Source of the DNA: Xenorhabdus nematophila ATCC 19061
GTDB taxonomy: Bacteria > Pseudomonadota > Gammaproteobacteria > Enterobacterales > Enterobacteriaceae
Length of the DNA stretch: 64,000 bases
Direction of reading: 5' to 3'
Assembly (NCBI RefSeq): GCF_000252955.1
Contig: NC_014170.1
Location: 1 to 64,000, forward strand
Shown piece by piece: positions 17,371 to 25,607 of this stretch (position 1 is its first letter; each line of letters starts with the position of its first letter). The notes beneath the pieces were generated by a model, which was not told where the DNA came from, did no database searches, and saw nothing but the letters and a program-made list of their open reading frames with translations. The position numbers were made by a program, and so were the translations under genes.

Positions 17371-17754
17371 ATGAACGTAAATCAGTTGGCGAATGCCTCA
17401 AGTAAAAACAACACACTCTTCCTCTTCTTGGGGTTGATGGTCGTAGCCTTCCTGCTTGTGCCTGATCAGGCACATGCTGGTACTGGTGGTACAGCGTTTG
17501 ACGACGTGTGGGTAACTCTCAAGGATTGGACCCAAGGTACTCTGGGTCGAATCGTTGCGGGTGCGATGATCCTGGTCGGCGTTGTTGGCGGTATCGCTCG
17601 CCAGAGCCTCATGGCGTTCGCTATGGGGATCGGTGGCGGTATGGGCCTGTACAATTCCCCGACCGTGGTGGAATCTATCATGTCTGCCACTCTGGAACAT
17701 GCAGAGAAGGTCGTCCCGGCTGTTGTGCAACTCAGCAATGGTCTGGGTCTGTAA
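17371..17754 (+). CDS. traA: TraA, pilin precursor
   Basis: A 127-aa prepilin. The long leader ends in a hydrophobic stretch and AHA (LMVVAFLLVPDQAHA-GTGG), and the mature part has two hydrophobic helices separated by a short basic turn (GRIVAGAMILVGVVGGIA-RQ-SLMAFAMGIGGGMGL), as in F-type pilins. I chose ATG 17371, which has AGGAG 9 nt upstream; ATG 17362 is too close to it. A strong terminator follows, and an IS3-family element is inserted just after it. Confidence 0.85.
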   Translation: MNVNQLANASSKNNTLFLFLGLMVVAFLLVPDQAHAGTGGTAFDDVWVTLKDWTQGTLGRIVAGAMILVGVVGGIARQSLMAFAMGIGGGMGLYNSPTVVESIMSATLEHAEKVVPAVVQLSNGLGL

Positions 17755-17786
17755 AAGACACTTCGCCGTTAATGATAGAGTGATAT

Positions 17787-17817
17787 GGGCAGCCTAAAAG
17801 CTGCCCTTATTTTTTTG
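17787..17817 (+). terminator. Terminator after traA
   Basis: GGGCAGC-CTAAAA-GCTGCCC followed by TTATTTTTTT. It closes the traL-traA operon. Confidence 0.85.
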
Positions 17818-17873
17818 GTATGTCCCGTCCTAAATAAGGTTGACACTTTTCTTCATCTGTTGAGGAGAGTGTT

Positions 17874-18263
17874 ATGAAATCAGAAAATAAACGCACTCAG
17901 CGTGATTATTCACTGGCTTTTAAATTAGCCGTTGTTGATCAAGTTGAAAAAGGCGAGATGACCTACAAACAAGCCCAAAACCGGTACGGTATTCAGGGGC
18001 GTTCAACCGTTTTAGTTTGGCTTAGGAAGCATGGTCAGTTAGATTGGAGTCTGGGTTGTACCCCTTTACATCCTCAAGGAGTTGCCGTGACTTCATCCTC
18101 CTCACTCACGCCCGAGCAGCGGATAAAAGAACTTGAACAACAATTGGTTGAAATGGAAAAGAAAGCCGAGTTTTTTGAGGCGGTCGTTGATGTGTTGAAG
18201 CGGGATTATGGAGTGACTGTCGTAAAAAAGCCACGAGGCAAGTCATCCAAGAGAAAAAAATAA
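17874..18263 (+). CDS. IS3-family OrfA
   Basis: A 129-aa protein with an N-terminal HTH (YSLAFKLAVVDQVEKGEMTY...YGIQGRSTVLVWLRKHG) and a leucine-zipper-like coiled coil (RIKELEQQLVEMEKKAEF). It ends in a run of seven A, KRKK-stop, which is a typical slippery site for -1 frameshifting into orfB. Confidence 0.88.
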   Translation: MKSENKRTQRDYSLAFKLAVVDQVEKGEMTYKQAQNRYGIQGRSTVLVWLRKHGQLDWSLGCTPLHPQGVAVTSSSSLTPEQRIKELEQQLVEMEKKAEFFEAVVDVLKRDYGVTVVKKPRGKSSKRKK

Positions 18264-18274
18264 TCGGCTTCAAT

Positions 18275-19045
18275 GTGGCTCAATGCTGCCGTTATCTGAG
18301 TATTACACGACAAGCTTATTACCAGCAATGTCAGCGGGCAGCTATAAAAGAAAAACAGGAACAGGAGGTGCTTAGGCGAGTACAGTCCATTCGCCTGCAG
18401 CAGCCCCGTATTGGCACAAGAAAGCTTCAGTATCTGCTGAATCAATCAAGCCCATTAAAAATAGGCAGAGACAGCCTATTCGATTTACTCAGAACCCATC
18501 GCTTACTGGTCAAACCCAGACGGGCTTACCACAAAACGACGCAGAGCCATCATCGTTTTCACTGTCACCCCAATTTACTCAAAGCCGGTCCCAATAAGAT
18601 AACCCCAACGGGGCCGGAGCAAGTCTGGGTGGCAGATATTACGTATCTGCCCGTGAAAGCAGGAGAAGCGTATTTAAGTCTGATTACGGATGCCTGGTCA
18701 CGTAAAATCGTGGGGTATCATGTTCACGATAACTTAAGCACAGGCTCGGTCATTCAGGCTTATAAACACGCCTTAAAAAGTCGAAAATTGATTGAACAAT
18801 CGCTTATTCACCATTCAGATAGGGGATTGCAATATTGTTCAAAACACTATCAAGCGCTACATCAGCACCATGAGATTATCTGTTCAATGACAGACGGTTA
18901 TGATTGCTATCAGCATGCCCTGGCAGAGCGAGTTAATGGTATCCTGAAAACTGAATTTTTACTCTGTAAACCCGCAGACCTGAAAGAAGCGGCGAAAATG
19001 GTAAGTGAGTCGATAGATATTTATAATCGGTATAGGCCTCACTGA
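18275..19045 (+). CDS. IS3-family OrfB (DDE transposase)
   Basis: A 256-aa catalytic part with DDE motifs: VWVADITYLP (first D), IHHSDRGLQYCS (second D) and ERVNGILKTEFL (E). It lies in the -1 frame relative to orfA. If the A7 run at 18254-18260 is used for frameshifting, the joined protein reads ...KRKK-IIGFNVAQCCRYL... and the open frame is continuous. GTG 18275 is only the first possible independent start. Confidence 0.87.
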   Translation: MAQCCRYLSITRQAYYQQCQRAAIKEKQEQEVLRRVQSIRLQQPRIGTRKLQYLLNQSSPLKIGRDSLFDLLRTHRLLVKPRRAYHKTTQSHHRFHCHPNLLKAGPNKITPTGPEQVWVADITYLPVKAGEAYLSLITDAWSRKIVGYHVHDNLSTGSVIQAYKHALKSRKLIEQSLIHHSDRGLQYCSKHYQALHQHHEIICSMTDGYDCYQHALAERVNGILKTEFLLCKPADLKEAAKMVSESIDIYNRYRPH

Positions 19046-19169
19046 GCCTTACACTATAAAACGCCCGATGAAGTCCATCATCAGGCGTTAAGCAAAATAA
19101 GTGTCAACGTATATCAGGACTAGACAGTAAAAAGTCTAGTTATAACAAATCTCAACTCTTTCCTCATTT

Positions 19170-19192
19170 GCTCAAAAAGGGCACTTTCACAG
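19170..19192 (+). promoter_or_regulatory. AcaCD-like box before the Ig-like gene
   Basis: GCTCAAAAAGGGC followed by ACTTTCACAG. Slightly weaker than the others, but in the right place about 75 nt before the ATG and just beyond the IS3 insertion. Confidence 0.5.
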
Positions 19193-19264
19193 CCCATGTT
19201 TATGCACACCATCCCGTAATCTCCGATATTGGGTTCCTGTAACTCAAAACGAATGGAGAATGCG

Positions 19265-22200
19265 ATGATCAATTTTAAGCCTAAACTTCCGGCGTTGCTT
19301 GGAGCTCTGGCGGTTCTTACCGCTGGTGCTGCTCATGCAGAGTTGCTGGAATATACCTTTAAGGCTCCAGATGGTACTCAACGGTCTCTGCCTCCGAATA
19401 CCAACTACGCCAACCCGACGGGCAACGTTTCGTTTGCCTTGAGTGCCGGTATCGACCGCAAGGTCAAGATTTCGGTACTTCGGTCGGATGGAACAGTGGT
19501 TTCGACAGCGACCAGTCACCTTCTTGGGGCTACAGATCGCATTACAGTAGGTGGAAAATCCTACTATGGTGCGGAACTTCAACTACCAGCTCCGGTTGCT
19601 GGTGCATATCTGGTCAGGGCGGAAATTCTTGCCTCTGATGGATCTACAGTCCAGACAGATGAATACCCTCTGACTGTCGATGTTACCCCTCCAACCTACA
19701 CTTCGATTGCACCTGTTTACAGTAACTATGGACAGGTCACTAGCGGTGATATTTGGAAGCTGGGTCTAGGTGGCTCTGAGGATAATGCCTTTTTGCTGTC
19801 TGGAATTTCTGATGAGTCACCCATCAAAGGCGTCCAAGCAAAGTTGTATCGTCAAGACGGTTCACTCTACAAAGATGTATCAGTGAACTACGATGACGCT
19901 AACGGACAAGCTAGACAGTCTTTCCAATCAGGCTTTTTCCCCGGCTCTGACTTGGATGAAGTGTTTACACTTCAGTTTGAGATAAGCGATAGTGCTGGGA
20001 ATATCTATCCTTCGCCTCGTCAAAAAGTGATGTTTGATAGCATAACCAATGCTCCGTCATCACCTTTTGGTGTTTATGACCCCTCCAGCACAAATAATTT
20101 GGGTCCAGGATTGTCGGGATTCGTTGCTTATACGGCTGGAATGGCTGTTAAAACCAACCCTATCAGGTTGGCTTGGCGAGTGCCGCGAGACAACTGGCAT
20201 GAGTACCGAGAAGGCGGAATTAAGATGGTCAACGCCTTAGGTGAAATGACCAAAGTTGGTGAGGATGGTAACTATGTTTATCTCGTCACAACATCGCCTT
20301 ATGGAAATACTGACGGCAACTATTGGCGTTGGGTGAACTTCGGCCAGTGGGGTGGAGGAGGCATTGGTTATAACCTCACTCTAGCTCCATCAGCGCCCCA
20401 AAGTCCCAAACTCTTGGGGGTGGATTACAACTACAGCGACATCGGGTGGTCAACTATGCACCGCTACTGGGTGAACAGTTCTGTTCTTCCAGTCACTGTT
20501 AGCAGTATCCGAGTCAAAGTTGAGCCTCGGCCTTACATTCAAACTGCTGTTCATCGGGGAAGTTGTGAGATACCAGTTGGTCAAGATAACTGTGTGATTG
20601 AAAACAGCTTCACTATGACTAAAGGAACAACTGGGTATATCCATGACAATGCTACGGTCTACAACTCTGACAGATCTCTGTCTTCAAATCCTATGTGGGC
20701 AGAAGTTAACTGGAACGACCAGCACTACCCTCAGCTAAGTCAGCAATACGATCAAAGCAGCAAGGTATTTACCTTGTTCGTTAACCAGCCAGGACGAGGC
20801 GCTTACTTTGATAGGCTGCGTCTGCGAAGTGCTTGGATCGAAGATAGTAAAGGCAACAAGCTGTCCCCAACCGGTGGGTTAATAGCCAACAACTGGGAGA
20901 ACTACACCTACCAGTGGGATCTAAAAACTCTCCCCGAGGGGCAATACAGTCTCGTTGCCGCAGCAGAGGAAATGCACGGGCCTTTAACTCGGCAACCCAT
21001 GTTTCAGATCACGTCCGATAGAACTGCACCAACACTGACGATCAGTGTGGCAGATGGAGCTGCTATTCAGACTCTGGACGATGTGGTCATTACTTTGGCT
21101 GATGCTGTTGATCCTTCTCCTAAGCTGACCTCTATTGCCCTCGTCGGAGGCCCTGCCGATGACAAGGTTCAGTTGTCTTGGCGCGAAGAGTCGAAAGGGC
21201 GATTCCGCCTTGAGTACCCGGTAATGTTCCCGTCTTTGAAGGAAGGGGAATCTTACTCGCTGACTGTGGCGGGAGAGGACGCCCAAGGCAACGCGGTACA
21301 AAAGGCTGTTGGCTTCGAGTACAAGCCTCGTCAGGTGATGTTGGCGGATGGTATGGATGGGAAGGTCATGATTCCTGCTGTCACCCATGAATTTGTTCAT
21401 GCGGATGGCAAACGGATCATTGAGACTAAACCGCTGACGCTCAGTGATGGTGCTGTCGTGACAGGTTCATATGACGTGTTTGCGACTCTCCGCTCTGATG
21501 CACAAGTGCCGCTGGTTGTTAATGGTGTTCGCATCGAGCCGGGCCAGACAATGGGAATCATGAGCCAACATGATTTTGGTGCATCAGGTGGACGCTTGAG
21601 TATCCCTGTTAAACCTGCTGTACCTGATGAGGTAGGCTCTTCCAGCCTTCTTGTCATGACTTCTGCGCCGAACTCACCCATCCTGGTTGTAGACATCAAT
21701 ACTTGGAAAGGTGCAGCTAAACTCTCTGCTGAGTCATGGACAATTCGCCAGGTTATTGATCCGGTGAAAATCTATGCCTTACCAGAACTGGGAGTTCCTT
21801 GCCGGTTCACCACGAAAGCAGATGTTGCTATGGCTGCAGACCCGATTCGTGATCCGGTATGTTTGCTCCAGTGGGACAGAACTCCTGATGAGGCGGAACA
21901 AACGACACAGGACAACAACGGCATGAAGGTTGCCGGACTGGTCGGGCAGGCGGTGAGCATTGGTGAGCAACCTGTCGAATACAGCCTGTACCTGTTCAGT
22001 GGTGATGGCTCCAAGGTGAAAGTTGGTTCAGGCTCTCAGAACCTGACGGTAACTACAGCCTATGATTCTGTCGGCTACTCACCTATTGATGATATTGCTC
22101 AGGTGAATCGCGTCATTGAAGATTTTGATGTGAACTTCAAGCAGAGCAAAGGTCCTGATTGTTCTATCACTCTAAGCGCTGACCGAGCGAAAAACGAGGC

Positions 22201-24751
22201 TGCGAACAAAGGGGTGGGGAGTACAAGCCGAACCTGTTTGTTTGAGTGGCAGCAGATCCCTGATGGATTGGTCCAAGACCAGTTATCGGAGTCGCCTTCG
22301 TTGTCTGGCTCATTGGCTGCGAACGGAGATCACCCAGTGGGCTGGCGGGTAAGTATATTCACCCGTAATGGCACTCGGGTGACATTGAACGACCAGACGT
22401 TCAATATCGAAGCTGTTGATCCACCAGCTCCGACCGTGGAACTGTCCTCTAAGTACAACTTCAAAGACAACATTTACATGGTGCCGATGACAGGTAACTA
22501 CCTGGGTGATGCCGTTATCAACTCTGAACGAGCTGATCTGGATATTGCCATCTCGCGCAACTCTGATGTTTTGGAGTCTGAAACATTCACTCCTGGGTGG
22601 GGTGCCACCAACAAGGTGTATCGTCGCATCAACACCGATGAGCGAGCTTTGTGGGAGGAGACTACTTACAAGGTGAATGCTGCGTACAACAAGGTGCCTG
22701 ATGTAAAAGCGGAGGTTGTCTACCGAGCTATAGCTGCACCTTCTGATAGCATCCGGCCTATCGTTGAGGTTCAAGGTGACACGGCGATTGATACTCAGGC
22801 CTTGCCTGTCCGGGTACTTATCCGTGATCAGTACAAACCTGACGGAGACTATGACGCCAACACGATGGGCGTATGGAAAGTACGTCTGATCCAGCAAAAG
22901 GCCTATAACGAGACAGTAGCTCTCACTGATTATGCGGAAGCATCAAATGGTGAAGCTCAGTTCTCGGTGGACCTATCTGGAGTGGATACAACCTCTGTCC
23001 GTATTTCGGCTGAGGCTGTTCTGGAAAGCCCTGTTGAGGGGTACAACCGAACTGAGTTGTCCATTAGACCCGCTTTCCTGACCGTACTGCGTGGTGGTGC
23101 CATCGGTGCTGGAGTAGATGCGCGTAAGCTGTCTGGTGAAGCTCCATTCACAGCGGTGTTCAAGTTATCTCTTGACGACCGTCAGGACCTTCGGGCTACC
23201 GGCCAAGTTGTCTGGGAAACCAGTAAGGATGATGGCAAAACTTGGGAGCAGTTCATCCCAGAAGATCGGTACAAGTACCAGCTTGTGAAGACCTTCGACA
23301 AGGGTGAGTACCAGGTACGAGCTAAGGTGGTGAACGTTAACTCGGGAGCTGAGAAGTACACCGAAGTAGTCAGTGTAGTCGCTTATGACAAACCTGATAT
23401 TGCTGTTGTCGGCCCGACCACGTTGTTCGTGGGGAGTGAGGGTAAGTACACAGCAAACCTGACGTTGAACGATGAGCCGGTCTCTGGCGGCAATGCCGTT
23501 GTTGAGTGGTCTACTGACGGTGGCAAAACTTACTCGCAGACGGGTGATAGCATCACGCTCTCAAGTGGTGAAGAAACCCGATACCGCTTGTGGGCTAGGG
23601 TGCGCTCCGCCACGGCACCGGCTGATGACGGCTATGCCTATGAGATAGCGAAGACGGCTGTTGACTTCCGAGCTGTTAAAGCCCCTCGTCCTTATGTGAC
23701 TGGGCCGCGAGTCATTGAGACAGGCAAGAAGTACGTGTTCAAAGCTGAAACCAGCCTGCCTTACCGTGGGATGGACGTGAAGCTGAACGGGTTCTTTACA
23801 CTGCCTAATGGCTCGATTGTTCAAGGTGATACCGCCGAGTACGAACCTTCGGACGCGGACCTCAACCAGGCCACTGTAGAAACGAAGTACACCACCTGGA
23901 TCGAAGGATACCGAGATCAGGGTGCAGAAGCCTCACACAGCCTGCGCTCCCGCGTGTGGCAGTATGTGTGGCCGAGCTTCGGTATGCAGATCAGGAAGAA
24001 CGCTGACGTGGCTCCTGCAACGATCACAGCGTCAGTGCGACCAATTGCCTTCAACGGCAAGCTGGAAGAGCCGACCTATGACTGGGAGTTGCCGGAAGGC
24101 GCAGTTATTCAGGACAAGCGTCAGGATATAGTCAGGTCCTTTGTTATCAATGAGCCGGGTGAATACAACATCAAGGTGACTGTCCGTGATGCTCGCGGCC
24201 ATGAGACCGTGATCGAGCAACCGCTCAAGATAGGCCAGGCAGCTCCTTACGCTATCGACCTGCAATACTCTGGCTCGAACAAATACGAGCGTGAGCCTCT
24301 GGATGTGCTGTTGCGACCGTACATTTCTGGCGGCCACCCACGCGACCGTATTTCAACTCGTGTCTACTTAATCGACGGAACGCCGTTGGATGGCAGCGGT
24401 TACTACGGGAGAGCGACTCTGGGCGCTGGTGAGCACAGCATCAAGCTGAAAATAACCTCTGAGATGGGGCATGAAGCTGAGGGCGAGGTGAACATCAATG
24501 TGGCAGAGAATAAGTTACCTGCATGTAGCCTGAGCTCAAGGGAGACTGTTGGGTCGTGGATCGTCTATGCGAACTGCGAAGATACCGATGGTCGAATGAA
24601 GTCCTACGAGTGGACCATTGCCGGTGAGTTGCAAAGCATAAGCTCTGATCGCGTCACTATCAGCAAGGGCACCTATGAAGCGATGCCGACCATCTCTCTG
24701 GTCGGAGTCGATGATTCTGGTGGCAAATCCGAAGCTGTCACGATGAACTAA
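19265..24751 (+). CDS. Giant secreted protein with Ig-like/PKD-like repeats
   Basis: An 1828-aa protein with a signal peptide (MINFKPKLPALLGALAVLTAGAAHA). The rest appears all-beta: serial modules with Ig-like signatures (YLVRAEI...TVDVTPPTYTS, DSAGNIYPSP, SLTVAGEDAQGNAVQ) and PKD-like ones near the end (FDKGEYQVRAKVVN, INEPGEYNIKVTVRDARGHE). IncA/C plasmids carry a large Ig-like protein of this kind (DUF4165-related, by memory) between traA and dsbC. It may be displayed on the cell or help recipient contact; that is inference. ATG 19265 follows GGAGAATGCG. An AcaCD-like box precedes it and a terminator ends it, so it is its own unit. Confidence 0.75.
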   Translation: MINFKPKLPALLGALAVLTAGAAHAELLEYTFKAPDGTQRSLPPNTNYANPTGNVSFALSAGIDRKVKISVLRSDGTVVSTATSHLLGATDRITVGGKSYYGAELQLPAPVAGAYLVRAEILASDGSTVQTDEYPLTVDVTPPTYTSIAPVYSNYGQVTSGDIWKLGLGGSEDNAFLLSGISDESPIKGVQAKLYRQDGSLYKDVSVNYDDANGQARQSFQSGFFPGSDLDEVFTLQFEISDSAGNIYPSPRQKVMFDSITNAPSSPFGVYDPSSTNNLGPGLSGFVAYTAGMAVKTNPIRLAWRVPRDNWHEYREGGIKMVNALGEMTKVGEDGNYVYLVTTSPYGNTDGNYWRWVNFGQWGGGGIGYNLTLAPSAPQSPKLLGVDYNYSDIGWSTMHRYWVNSSVLPVTVSSIRVKVEPRPYIQTAVHRGSCEIPVGQDNCVIENSFTMTKGTTGYIHDNATVYNSDRSLSSNPMWAEVNWNDQHYPQLSQQYDQSSKVFTLFVNQPGRGAYFDRLRLRSAWIEDSKGNKLSPTGGLIANNWENYTYQWDLKTLPEGQYSLVAAAEEMHGPLTRQPMFQITSDRTAPTLTISVADGAAIQTLDDVVITLADAVDPSPKLTSIALVGGPADDKVQLSWREESKGRFRLEYPVMFPSLKEGESYSLTVAGEDAQGNAVQKAVGFEYKPRQVMLADGMDGKVMIPAVTHEFVHADGKRIIETKPLTLSDGAVVTGSYDVFATLRSDAQVPLVVNGVRIEPGQTMGIMSQHDFGASGGRLSIPVKPAVPDEVGSSSLLVMTSAPNSPILVVDINTWKGAAKLSAESWTIRQVIDPVKIYALPELGVPCRFTTKADVAMAADPIRDPVCLLQWDRTPDEAEQTTQDNNGMKVAGLVGQAVSIGEQPVEYSLYLFSGDGSKVKVGSGSQNLTVTTAYDSVGYSPIDDIAQVNRVIEDFDVNFKQSKGPDCSITLSADRAKNEAANKGVGSTSRTCLFEWQQIPDGLVQDQLSESPSLSGSLAANGDHPVGWRVSIFTRNGTRVTLNDQTFNIEAVDPPAPTVELSSKYNFKDNIYMVPMTGNYLGDAVINSERADLDIAISRNSDVLESETFTPGWGATNKVYRRINTDERALWEETTYKVNAAYNKVPDVKAEVVYRAIAAPSDSIRPIVEVQGDTAIDTQALPVRVLIRDQYKPDGDYDANTMGVWKVRLIQQKAYNETVALTDYAEASNGEAQFSVDLSGVDTTSVRISAEAVLESPVEGYNRTELSIRPAFLTVLRGGAIGAGVDARKLSGEAPFTAVFKLSLDDRQDLRATGQVVWETSKDDGKTWEQFIPEDRYKYQLVKTFDKGEYQVRAKVVNVNSGAEKYTEVVSVVAYDKPDIAVVGPTTLFVGSEGKYTANLTLNDEPVSGGNAVVEWSTDGGKTYSQTGDSITLSSGEETRYRLWARVRSATAPADDGYAYEIAKTAVDFRAVKAPRPYVTGPRVIETGKKYVFKAETSLPYRGMDVKLNGFFTLPNGSIVQGDTAEYEPSDADLNQATVETKYTTWIEGYRDQGAEASHSLRSRVWQYVWPSFGMQIRKNADVAPATITASVRPIAFNGKLEEPTYDWELPEGAVIQDKRQDIVRSFVINEPGEYNIKVTVRDARGHETVIEQPLKIGQAAPYAIDLQYSGSNKYEREPLDVLLRPYISGGHPRDRISTRVYLIDGTPLDGSGYYGRATLGAGEHSIKLKITSEMGHEAEGEVNINVAENKLPACSLSSRETVGSWIVYANCEDTDGRMKSYEWTIAGELQSISSDRVTISKGTYEAMPTISLVGVDDSGGKSEAVTMN

Positions 24752-24765
24752 GGTTCATTCCTCAC

Positions 24766-24794
24766 AAAGCCCGGCTTAGACCGGGCTTTTTTTT
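24766..24794 (+). terminator. Terminator after the Ig-like gene
   Basis: AAAGCCCGG-CTTAGA-CCGGGCTTT followed by T-run; strong and well placed. Confidence 0.88.
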
Positions 24795-24807
24795 GTATCT
24801 CGCTGGA

Positions 24808-24831
24808 GTTGTCCAAATTGGGCTATTACAG
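24808..24831 (+). promoter_or_regulatory. AcaCD-like box before dsbC
   Basis: TTGTCCAAATTGGGC followed by TATTACAG, about 70 nt upstream of the dsbC ATG. Confidence 0.6.
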
Positions 24832-24899
24832 AGGCGAGTCTGTTCCCATCCCCCAGATACACTGCCCAGCATCCAGTAATCCAATCTTAGGGGATAGAC

Positions 24900-25607
24900 A
24901 TGCGAACAAAATTACTTGGGGCGCTGATGGTGTTCGGGATTATTACCGGCACTGCTCATGCGTCATCGAAATTGGAAATCACCGATCCAAGAGCTGCAAA
25001 GATAGAGGACATCGTGAAGCTGCCCATTAAGGGGGTTCGAGCTGTTCAGAGTGACGGACAAATAATGTTCCTTTCCGAAAACGGGCGTTTTGTTATTTCA
25101 GGACAAATCTATGACCTGTGGAGCAAAAAGCCACTCAACACGATGTCCCAGATGCGCGATGTGGCAGAGCGTATTCACTTCAAGAACATGGGCATGGACG
25201 TGGACACGCTGAACACCCTCTCGATGGGGCATGGTGACAAAGAAGTCGTGGTATTTGTCGATCCCCGATGCGCTGTTTGCCACAAGCTCATGGACGAGTC
25301 CAAGTCGCTGGCAGATGAGTACACCTTCAAAATCGTCGTAATCCCCGCTCTGGGAGCTGAGTCTAATCGACTCGCCAAGAACTTGTACTGCGCGGAAGAC
25401 AAGACTCATGCGCTCGATGCGCTGATGAATAACACCTTGGGCACACTTTCTTCAAAAGAAAATTGCGACCCCGGTCAGTATGACCAAACGCTGTTGACAG
25501 CCCACTTCATTGGGATTGAAGGAGTTCCGTTCGTTGTTGCTCCCGATGGCCGCGTTAGTAAAGGACGCCCAAAGAACCTGAAATCATGGTTGGAGAGTGC
25601 TGAATGA
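24900..25607 (+). CDS. dsbC: DsbC-like disulfide isomerase
   Basis: A 235-aa periplasmic thioredoxin-fold protein with a signal peptide (MRTKLLGALMVFGIITGTAHA) and the active-site pair CAVC near residue 124 (VVVFVDPRCAVCHKLMDE), then the cis-Pro region EGVPFVVAPDG. It probably helps fold the Cys-rich transfer proteins encoded downstream (TraU, TraN). It overlaps traC by 4 nt. Confidence 0.87.
   Translation: MRTKLLGALMVFGIITGTAHASSKLEITDPRAAKIEDIVKLPIKGVRAVQSDGQIMFLSENGRFVISGQIYDLWSKKPLNTMSQMRDVAERIHFKNMGMDVDTLNTLSMGHGDKEVVVFVDPRCAVCHKLMDESKSLADEYTFKIVVIPALGAESNRLAKNLYCAEDKTHALDALMNNTLGTLSSKENCDPGQYDQTLLTAHFIGIEGVPFVVAPDGRVSKGRPKNLKSWLESAE

Larger units (their letters stand above)
17821..19126 (+). 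mobile_element. IS3-family insertion sequence
   Basis: The element is 1306 bp with terminal inverted repeats of about 28 bp: TGTCCCGTCCTAAATAAGGT at the left, TGTCTAGTCCTGATATACGT reading inward from the right, both continuing TGACACTT. It is flanked by a 3-bp direct repeat GTA (17818-17820 and 19127-19129). It contains overlapping orfA and orfB and lies in the gap between traA and the Ig-like gene, apparently without breaking a gene. Confidence 0.88.

Noticed and set aside
22310..22897. Minus-strand frames inside the Ig-like gene
   Set aside because: Their composition is unlike real proteins, they have no start signals, and they overlap a large gene with continuous repeat structure.
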